NCBI GenBank assembly: GCA_007130545.1
Contig: SLSG01000323.1
Location: 1 to 20,156, forward strand
Reading direction: 5' to 3'
Source of the DNA: Bacteroidales bacterium
GTDB taxonomy: Bacteria > Bacteroidota > Bacteroidia > Bacteroidales > UBA7960
Length of the DNA stretch: 20,156 nt
The stretch's first letter is position 1; each line of letters starts with the position of its first letter. This document shows positions 14,549-20,156 of the stretch, piece after piece. Position numbers and translations under genes: made by a program. The notes beneath the pieces are model-generated. The model was not told the DNA's origin. It was given only the letters and a program-made list of their open reading frames with translations, and made no database searches.

Positions 14549-15514
14549 ATGATTGTCGTAACCGGAGCCGCAGGCTTCATCGGAAGCTGTCTTGTCAATA
14601 AGCTCAACAACCAGGGCTTTAAGGACATTGCGGTGGTGGATGATTTTTCCGACTACCGGAAAAACCTTAACCTGGCCAACAAGACATTCCTGAAAAAACT
14701 GGACCGGGAACGCCTCTTTGCCTGGCTGGAAGAGAACCATAAACAGGTTCGTTTTGTATTCCATATCGGGGCCCGGACAGACACCACAGAGTTTGACAAG
14801 TCCGTGTTTGACCGACTGAACCTGAACTACTCCAAAAATGTCTGGAAGGCCTGCAGCCGCTTTGACCTCCCGCTGGTCTACGCCTCTTCCGCAGCCACTT
14901 ACGGTGCCGGGGAGCATGGCTACAGCGATGACCATGCCCTTGTGGAAAAACTAAAGCCCCTGAATCCTTACGGGGAAAGCAAGCATGAATTTGACAAGTG
15001 GGTCTTAGGCCAGGCGGAAAAGCCACCCTTCTGGGCCGGACTGAAGTTCTTCAATGTATTTGGGCCCAATGAATACCACAAGGGGAGAATGGCTTCGGTG
15101 GTGTTTCATGCCTTTCAAAAAATACGGGGATCAGGCTATATGGAGCTTTTCCGCTCCCACCACCCTGATTATCGGGACGGAGAACAGTTGCGGGATTTTA
15201 TCTATGTAAAGGATGTGGTCAGGGTCTGCATACACCTTATGCTTCACCCCCGGCATACCGGCATCTTTAACCTGGGGACCGGCATGGCCAGGACTTTTGC
15301 CGACCTGGCAACAGCCACCTTTGAAGCACTCGGCAAAAAGCCGGATATCCGCTTCGTGGATACCCCGGAAGACATACGGGACAAATACCAGTATTTCACC
15401 GAGGCCCGGATGGAGAAACTGCGCACCGCCGGATATACGCCACCGTTCTTCACACTGGAAGAGGGCATACAGGATTATGTGCAGGGCTACCTGAAAAATT
15501 CCGCTTATTATTGA
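14549..15514 (+). CDS. hldD: ADP-L-glycero-D-manno-heptose 6-epimerase
   Basis: The 321-residue short-chain dehydrogenase/epimerase carries the NADP-binding TGAAGFIGS at 5-13. The catalytic serines are in YASSAATYG, and the Tyr141-x-x-x-Lys145 pair is in YGESKHEFD. The family segments GARTDTTEFD and FNVFGPNEYHKGRMAS distinguish HldD from GalE-type epimerases. It converts ADP-D-glycero- to ADP-L-glycero-manno-heptose for the LPS inner core, in the cytoplasm. An upstream in-frame TTG at 14537 exists. The ATG at 14549 starts MIVVTGAAGF exactly where the family begins. It is last in the M23-MerR-MFS cluster. The other heptose-pathway genes are not in the window. Confidence 0.93.
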   Translation: MIVVTGAAGFIGSCLVNKLNNQGFKDIAVVDDFSDYRKNLNLANKTFLKKLDRERLFAWLEENHKQVRFVFHIGARTDTTEFDKSVFDRLNLNYSKNVWKACSRFDLPLVYASSAATYGAGEHGYSDDHALVEKLKPLNPYGESKHEFDKWVLGQAEKPPFWAGLKFFNVFGPNEYHKGRMASVVFHAFQKIRGSGYMELFRSHHPDYRDGEQLRDFIYVKDVVRVCIHLMLHPRHTGIFNLGTGMARTFADLATATFEALGKKPDIRFVDTPEDIRDKYQYFTEARMEKLRTAGYTPPFFTLEEGIQDYVQGYLKNSAYY

Positions 15515-16119
15515 TCCTCCCTGCCGAAATGGTGCTGGCTGGAGACCCCCAGCCGTTCCACGTAGGCGATAAGCTCAGGGAAAAAGGCGGCAAATTCCGC
15601 TGCAAAATCATCATAGTGTTTCCTCAGGTCGTCTACGGCCTGTTCCATACCTGAGTTGAAGGGCGTTCGCCGTGCCATGCCCTGAAGGTTGTTTTGCAGC
15701 TTGTCCATGTGGGCGTAATTGACAAGCCAGTTGGAGGCGATCATAAAGGGAAGTACGTTCCGGGCGCGTACCGGCAGCAGGAAATAGTTTTTCAGCAGGA
15801 GTTGGTAGGCATTGCTGACATACTTATTCAGCGGCAGGCTGGAATACTCCCGCCAGTTGCTGGCCAGGAAATGGTCATAAAACATGTCCACGACCACCCC
15901 GGCATACAGACGGTATTTGTTCCTGAGGCGCATCTTGCTTTTATCCACCACGGGATGGCTGTCGGTAAAGCTGTCGATCTTACGGTGCATGTGAATGCCC
16001 CGGACCACATTTTCATGAAAATTCTCGATTTGCCGGCCCTTGACCATGTCGGCAATGAAGTTGCCGACGATCAGGTCTTCATCGTTGCCAGACAAGTACA
16101 GATGCGCCAGAAAATTCAT
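15508..16119 (-). CDS. acpH: AcpH-like acyl carrier protein phosphodiesterase
   Basis: The 203-residue protein belongs to the AcpH/DUF479 family, which removes the 4'-phosphopantetheine group from holo-ACP. The N-terminus MNFLAHLYLS, then GNFIADMVKG (19-28), HRKID (45-49) with FTD (51-53), and DMFYDHFLA (78-86) are the conserved HD-like metal-binding landmarks. Length matches the roughly 195-residue E. coli enzyme. The final codons overlap the end of hldD by 7 bases in the opposite orientation. It is divergently transcribed from iorA, separated by 215 bases. Family membership is clear; the exact substrate in Bacteroidota is inferred from the E. coli member. Confidence 0.85.
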   Translation of the reverse strand: MNFLAHLYLSGNDEDLIVGNFIADMVKGRQIENFHENVVRGIHMHRKIDSFTDSHPVVDKSKMRLRNKYRLYAGVVVDMFYDHFLASNWREYSSLPLNKYVSNAYQLLLKNYFLLPVRARNVLPFMIASNWLVNYAHMDKLQNNLQGMARRTPFNSGMEQAVDDLRKHYDDFAAEFAAFFPELIAYVERLGVSSQHHFGREDQ

Positions 16120-16153
16120 CTTAAGAACCCATTTGTGATTTGCGAATCCGGCC

Positions 16154-16165
16154 GTCTGATCAGAC
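16154..16165. repeat. Perfect 12-base palindrome in the acpH-iorA gap
   Basis: GTCTGATCAGAC is self-complementary and lies 35 bases upstream of the acpH ATG. A dimeric repressor site or chance are both possible. No second copy was noticed in the window. Confidence 0.4.
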
Positions 16166-16229
16166 CGGGAATAAGGAACGGATTTGCCTAGTCTAAAATT
16201 ACATTAACTTTTTGAAATTTATTCATTTT

Positions 16230-16256
16230 TAAGGCTTTTTTACAGATAAAACCTTA
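16230..16256. repeat. Imperfect inverted repeat overlapping the iorA promoter region
   Basis: TAAGG-C-TTTT (16230-16239) can pair with AAAACCTTA (16248-16256) with one bulged C and an eight-base loop. The right arm reaches the place where a -33 element for the octamer at 16278-16285 would sit, so it could be an operator. Confidence 0.35.
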
Positions 16257-16277
16257 GCTGAAACTGCCGGAATTTTA

Positions 16278-16285
16278 TAGTTTTG
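16278..16285 (+). promoter_or_regulatory. Candidate -7 element for iorAB
   Basis: TAGTTTTG matches TAnnTTTG. The -33 region (TTAG near 16254-16257) is poor. The predicted start near 16291 leaves a leader of about 45 bases before the iorA ATG at 16335. This leader has no Shine-Dalgarno sequence. Confidence 0.45.
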
Positions 16286-16334
16286 CATCGTCGTTCTAAA
16301 CCAGTATTTCCACCCAAATAAAAGCGTATACCCT

Positions 16335-17966
16335 ATGCAAAAATTATTGTTGTTAGGCGATGAGGCCATTGCCCAGGCGGGGATTGACGCCGGTATATCC
16401 GGCATCTATGCCTATCCGGGAACCCCCTCGACGGAAATTACCGAGTACGTGATTTCCTCCAAAGAGGCGAAAGAGAAAGGGATTACCGCCACATGGTGTG
16501 CCAATGAGAAAACCGCCGCCGAAGCGGCCCTGGGCATGTCCTATGCCGGGAAGCGGGCCATGACATGCATGAAGCATGTCGGTCTGAATGTGGCAGCAGA
16601 TCCTTTCGTAAATTCGGCGCTGACAGGTGCCAATGGCGGACTGATTTTCGTGGTTGCGGATGACCCTTCCATGCACTCCTCACAAAACGAACAGGACTCC
16701 CGGTTCTTCGGTAAGTTTGCGATGATCCCGGTTCTGGAGCCTTCCAGCCAGCAGGAAGCCTACGACATGGTCCATTTTGGCTATGAGCTCTCGGAAAAAT
16801 ACAAGGTGCCGGTCATGCTGCGCATCACCACCCGCCTGGCACACTCCAGGGCCGGGGTGGTCCGCAAGACACAGCGCGAGCAAAACCGGTTCAAATTGCC
16901 GGAGGACCTGCGGCAGTTCGTATTGTTGCCAGGCATTGCCCGGAAAAAATACCAGGTCCACCTGAAGCTCCAGGAGGATTTTCAAAAAGAATCTGCCAAC
17001 TCCCCATTCAACCAATATTTTGAAGGCAAGGACCACTCTATGGGCATCATCGCATGCGGACTGGCATACAATTACCTGATGGAGAATTATCCGGACAGGA
17101 ATATTCCCTACCCGGTGGTGAAGCTCAGCCAGTATCCGGCACCCCTTGACATGGTGGAAAAACTTTATATGCAGTGTGAGACGATCCTGGTGCTGGAGGA
17201 AGGCTTCCCCATGGTGGAAGAAATGCTCAAGGGACTGCTGAACAAGGGGAAGCAGGTCAGGGGTCGCCTGGACGGAAGCATCCCCATGGCGGGCGAACTG
17301 AATCCCAACATCGTTTCCAAAGCACTCGGGTTTGAGCAGGATCCCATCACGCCGGTTCCCTCGCTCGTGACACCCAGGCCACCCTCGCTTTGCAAGGGTT
17401 GTCCGCATATCGACAGCTTTGTCGGATTAAACGAGGCCATCGAATCCTTCGGCAAGGGCAGGGTGTTCTCCGATATCGGATGCTATACCCTCAGCGCATT
17501 GCCCCCTTACGAATCCATCAACTCATGTGTGGACATGGGCGCTTCGATCACGATGGCCAAAGGTGCGGCTGATGCAGGCATGAAGCCTTCCGTCGCCGTA
17601 ATTGGCGATTCCACTTTTACCCACTCAGGCATCACCGGATTGCTGGATGCGGTGAACGCCAAGTCAAACATCACGGTCATCATCCTCGACAATGCCACCA
17701 CGGCCATGACAGGCGGACAACCATCCTCGGCCCTGAACCGCATTGAAGATATATGCAAGGGCGTTGGGGTGGAGGAAGACCATATACGGGTCATCAAACC
17801 CCTGAGAAAAAACCATGAAGAGAACACCAGAATCCTCTTGGAAGAATTGAATTACGACGGGGTCAGCGTCGTCATCCCACGAAGGGAATGCATACAGACC
17901 CTGAACAAGCGGATGCGCGCCAAATTCAAGTCCGCAAATACGAACCTGAAAAACTCGAAGCAATGA
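16335..17966 (+). CDS. iorA: Indolepyruvate:ferredoxin oxidoreductase alpha subunit, lacking the C-terminal ferredoxin domain
   Basis: The 543-residue subunit oxidatively decarboxylates aryl pyruvates (from Phe, Tyr, Trp) to acyl-CoA with ferredoxin as acceptor. The N-terminal pyrimidine-binding domain has AYPGTPSTEITE (26-37) and the family segments ANEKTAAEAALG and KHVGLNVAADP. CKGCPH at 353-358 precedes the TPP-binding domain, which has the GDSTFTHSG signature at 424-432 and LDNATTAMTGGQPS around 451-464. Typical IorA proteins end in two CxxCxxCxxxCP clusters. Here the chain stops about 27 residues after the conserved RREC (516-519) with no such motif. The stop overlaps iorB as ATGA, so the end is real and not a frameshift into another gene. 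Paralogous branched-chain 2-oxoacid use cannot be excluded. Confidence 0.92.
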   Translation: MQKLLLLGDEAIAQAGIDAGISGIYAYPGTPSTEITEYVISSKEAKEKGITATWCANEKTAAEAALGMSYAGKRAMTCMKHVGLNVAADPFVNSALTGANGGLIFVVADDPSMHSSQNEQDSRFFGKFAMIPVLEPSSQQEAYDMVHFGYELSEKYKVPVMLRITTRLAHSRAGVVRKTQREQNRFKLPEDLRQFVLLPGIARKKYQVHLKLQEDFQKESANSPFNQYFEGKDHSMGIIACGLAYNYLMENYPDRNIPYPVVKLSQYPAPLDMVEKLYMQCETILVLEEGFPMVEEMLKGLLNKGKQVRGRLDGSIPMAGELNPNIVSKALGFEQDPITPVPSLVTPRPPSLCKGCPHIDSFVGLNEAIESFGKGRVFSDIGCYTLSALPPYESINSCVDMGASITMAKGAADAGMKPSVAVIGDSTFTHSGITGLLDAVNAKSNITVIILDNATTAMTGGQPSSALNRIEDICKGVGVEEDHIRVIKPLRKNHEENTRILLEELNYDGVSVVIPRRECIQTLNKRMRAKFKSANTNLKNSKQ

Positions 17967-18547
17967 AGAAAGACATTATTTTGGCGGGCGTAGGCGGACA
18001 AGGGATCCTGTCAATCGCGGCCATTATCGGTTATGCCGCCGTGGAATCCGGACTGTTCCTGAAGCAGGCCGAGGTGCATGGCATGAGCCAAAGGGGGGGC
18101 GATGTGCAATCACATTTAAGGTTATCGTCGGATGAGATCGCATCGGATCTGATCCCCCAGGGCAAGGCCGACATGATTATCTCGGTGGAGCCCATGGAGT
18201 CGCTGAGGTACCTGCCTTACCTCGGACCCCAGGGATGGCTGGTCACCAGCATAAAGCCCTTTGTGAACATCCCCAACTACCCGGAAATGGAACAGATTAT
18301 GCAGCAGGTGGAAGCGCAGCCCAACCATATTGCCCTTGATGCAGAAACCATGGCCGGGGAACTGGGCAGCGTCAAGGCAGCCAATATGGTGGTGCTGGGA
18401 GCTGCTTCCCCGTTCCTGGACCTGGACTACGAAAAGCTGGAAAAAGCGATCCACTTTGTATTTGGCCGCAAAGGGGAAGACCTGGTGCAGTTGAACCTCA
18501 ATGCGCTGAAAGCCGGCAGGGATTACGCGGAAAAGCACATGAACTAA
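17963..18547 (+). CDS. iorB: Indolepyruvate:ferredoxin oxidoreductase beta subunit
   Basis: The 194-residue subunit belongs to the gamma-domain family of 2-oxoacid:ferredoxin oxidoreductases. It has GVGGQG at 9-14 near the N-terminus, followed by the family marker EVHGMSQRGGDVQSHLR. It partners IorA to complete the enzyme. The ATG at 17963 overlaps the iorA stop by four bases (ATGA), indicating translational coupling and near-equal synthesis. A longer reading upstream to 17888 would run inside iorA in another frame and is unlikely. No cysteine cluster is present in this subunit, so it does not supply the ferredoxin domain missing from IorA. Confidence 0.94.
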   Translation: MKKDIILAGVGGQGILSIAAIIGYAAVESGLFLKQAEVHGMSQRGGDVQSHLRLSSDEIASDLIPQGKADMIISVEPMESLRYLPYLGPQGWLVTSIKPFVNIPNYPEMEQIMQQVEAQPNHIALDAETMAGELGSVKAANMVVLGAASPFLDLDYEKLEKAIHFVFGRKGEDLVQLNLNALKAGRDYAEKHMN

Positions 18548-18612
18548 GTAACAGGTTCATTTGTTGTTAAGAATGATCTTTCAAATGGAATAACTTAATT
18601 CTCAATCATCTC

Positions 18613-20156
18613 ATGATTACAAACAACTTCATTTACCGCCATAACGGAATCCGCAGGGACGACGAACAGAAAATGCTGGAGGCCATCGGGTTGAAAAGCA
18701 CGGATGAACTGATTGACCAGACCATCCCGGCCTCCATCCGCCTGAAAAAGGAAATGGACCTTCCCGATGGCCTGAACGAATATGAGTTCCTCTCCCACTT
18801 GCGTGAATTGGGTTCCCGGAACAAATTGCTGAAAACCTACATAGGAATGGGGTATTACAACACCATCCTCCCGGGTGTGATCCAACGCAACATCCTGGAG
18901 AACCCGGGCTGGTATACTTCCTATACCCCCTACCAGGCAGAAATTTCCCAGGGACGCCTGGAGGCGCTGCTGAATTTCCAGACCGTCGTTTCAGAGCTAA
19001 CCGGACTGGAAATAGCCAATGCCTCCCTGCTGGACGAGGGAACCGCTGCCGCAGAGGCCATGATCATGCTCTTCAACGCCAGGCCCAGGGAAGCTGTAAA
19101 GAATGGAGCCAATAAGTTCTTCATTTCGGAAAGATGCTTTCCGCAAACCATAGATGTACTGAAGAACCGGGCCGTACCGCTGGGTATTGAGCTCCATATC
19201 GGGGACCATGAATCCGTCGACCTTGACAAACAGTATTTCGGGGCATTGTTGCAGTACCCTGACGGGTTCGGGCGTATCAATGACTACAAGGGCTTTGTTT
19301 CAAAAGCCGCTGAGGCGGGTGTCCGCATCACCGTGGCAGCCGACCTGCTCAGCCTGACCCTGCTCAGCCCTCCGGGTGAATGGGGTGCCGACGTGGTGGT
19401 GGGATCCTCCCAGCGCTTCGGGGTGCCCATGGGGTATGGCGGACCGCATGCAGGTTTCTTTGCCACAAAGGATGAATTCAAGCGGCAGGTGCCCGGAAGG
19501 ATCATCGGCGCTTCCATTGACAAGCTTGGCAATACGGCCCTGCGAATGGCCCTGCAGACACGCGAACAACACATCAAGCGCGAAAGGGCAACCTCCAACA
19601 TTTGCACCGCACAGGCCCTGCTGGCCACGATGGCCGGAATGTATGCGGTATACCATGGGCCAGTCGGACTGAAACGGATTGCGCGCCATATCAATATTCT
19701 TACCGGCGTGCTGTCACAGGAGGTCGAAAAATATGGCTACAAGCAGCTGAACGGGCATTACTTCGACACCCTGCATATTGAAATGCCGGAGAACATTTGG
19801 GCGGAGAAAGTTTTGCAGCAGGCGCTTGCCCACGGCATGAACCTGCGCCTGATCGATGAAAAACATATCGGCATCAGCCTGGATGAGACCACTAGCCTTA
19901 AGGATGTGAACGCCATCCTGGAGGTTTTTGCCGTGGCAGCCGGAAAAAAATTCGAGACATTTGTCTGTGATCCGGCTGAATGCGAAAAGATCACCACCTT
20001 CCCAAAGAAAGCACATCGGAAAAGTGATTTCCTGACCCATCCGACTTTTAACTCCTACCACTCCGAAACGGAGATGATGCGCTACCTGAAGAAACTGGAG
20101 AACAAGGACCTGGCGCTGAACCGGACCATGATTCCGCTGGGTAGCTGCACGATGAA
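18613..20156 (+). CDS. gcvP: Glycine dehydrogenase (decarboxylating), P-protein, N-terminal part
   Basis: An open frame runs from the ATG at 18613 to the right edge (514 complete codons). P-protein is the PLP enzyme of the glycine cleavage system that decarboxylates glycine and passes the aminomethyl group to lipoyl H-protein. Diagnostic segments are YIGMGYYNTILPGVIQRNIL (76-95), YTPYQAEISQGRLEALLNFQ (104-123) and GGPHAG (276-281). IPLGSCTM at the window end belongs to the start of the second, PLP-binding half. Because the two halves are in one frame, this is the single-chain form of about 950 residues, not the split GcvPA/GcvPB type. The catalytic Lys lies beyond the window. It follows iorB by 65 bases. 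No TAnnTTTG element is seen there, so read-through from iorAB is possible. Confidence 0.95.
   Translation, partial: MITNNFIYRHNGIRRDDEQKMLEAIGLKSTDELIDQTIPASIRLKKEMDLPDGLNEYEFLSHLRELGSRNKLLKTYIGMGYYNTILPGVIQRNILENPGWYTSYTPYQAEISQGRLEALLNFQTVVSELTGLEIANASLLDEGTAAAEAMIMLFNARPREAVKNGANKFFISERCFPQTIDVLKNRAVPLGIELHIGDHESVDLDKQYFGALLQYPDGFGRINDYKGFVSKAAEAGVRITVAADLLSLTLLSPPGEWGADVVVGSSQRFGVPMGYGGPHAGFFATKDEFKRQVPGRIIGASIDKLGNTALRMALQTREQHIKRERATSNICTAQALLATMAGMYAVYHGPVGLKRIARHINILTGVLSQEVEKYGYKQLNGHYFDTLHIEMPENIWAEKVLQQALAHGMNLRLIDEKHIGISLDETTSLKDVNAILEVFAVAAGKKFETFVCDPAECEKITTFPKKAHRKSDFLTHPTFNSYHSETEMMRYLKKLENKDLALNRTMIPLGSCTM

Noticed and set aside
18548..18612. Glycine riboswitch upstream of gcvP
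   Set aside because: The 65-base gap is too short for a glycine aptamer, and no characteristic paired elements are visible.

Overview
The window looks like a chromosomal housekeeping segment of an anaerobic or fermentative Bacteroidota bacterium, probably Bacteroidales or a close relative. This is inferred from four things. Promoter-like octamers match the Bacteroidota -7 consensus TAnnTTTG. Start codons lack Shine-Dalgarno sequences. The protein families and their arrangement are typical of the phylum (M23 peptidase followed by a small MerR protein, a HExxH/propeller/barrel surface protein, a kinase-RapZ-C fusion). The window also carries IorAB, a ferredoxin-linked keto-acid oxidoreductase of anaerobes. 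GC content is somewhat above 50% by eye. I see no mobile element, CRISPR array, tRNA or rRNA, and coding density is very high.

Layout. (1) Bases 1-3721, minus strand: a three-gene run read leftwards, consisting of a ferritin-like diiron protein, an RluA-type pseudouridine synthase, and a large exported protein with a HExxH motif, a beta-propeller and a probable barrel. The last gene runs off the left edge. (2) 3847-8957, plus strand: a tight operon of a sugar kinase fused to a RapZ C-terminal domain, a MurU-like nucleotidyltransferase, and an AddB-like PD-(D/E)XK nuclease. (3) 8964-11591, minus strand: alaS, convergent with the nuclease gene across only 6 bases. (4) 11788-15514, plus strand: M23 peptidase, MerR-like regulator, MFS transporter and heptose epimerase HldD, closely spaced. 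(5) 15508-16119, minus strand: an AcpH-like ACP phosphodiesterase whose 3' end overlaps hldD by 7 bases. (6) 16335 to the right edge, plus strand: iorA and iorB (ATGA overlap), then the first half of gcvP.

How the genes work together. The kinase and MurU-like pair reads as the anomeric (AmgK/MurU) route of peptidoglycan amino-sugar recycling, which makes UDP-MurNAc directly from salvaged MurNAc. The unusual part is the C-terminal RapZ domain on the kinase. In E. coli that domain binds glucosamine-6-phosphate and the GlmZ sRNA, so the fusion may tie salvage to the amino-sugar pool. M23 peptidase and HldD add envelope functions (wall cleavage, LPS heptose). IorAB and glycine dehydrogenase point to amino-acid catabolism. 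IorA here lacks the usual C-terminal ferredoxin module.

Regulation visible in the sequence is limited to candidate -7 elements in the three divergent gaps, a GC-rich leader before the M23 gene with competing hairpins, and inverted repeats upstream of iorA. The best leads in the window are the kinase-RapZ fusion, the ferredoxin-less IorA, and the structured M23 leader. No gap without a gene exceeds about 215 bases.
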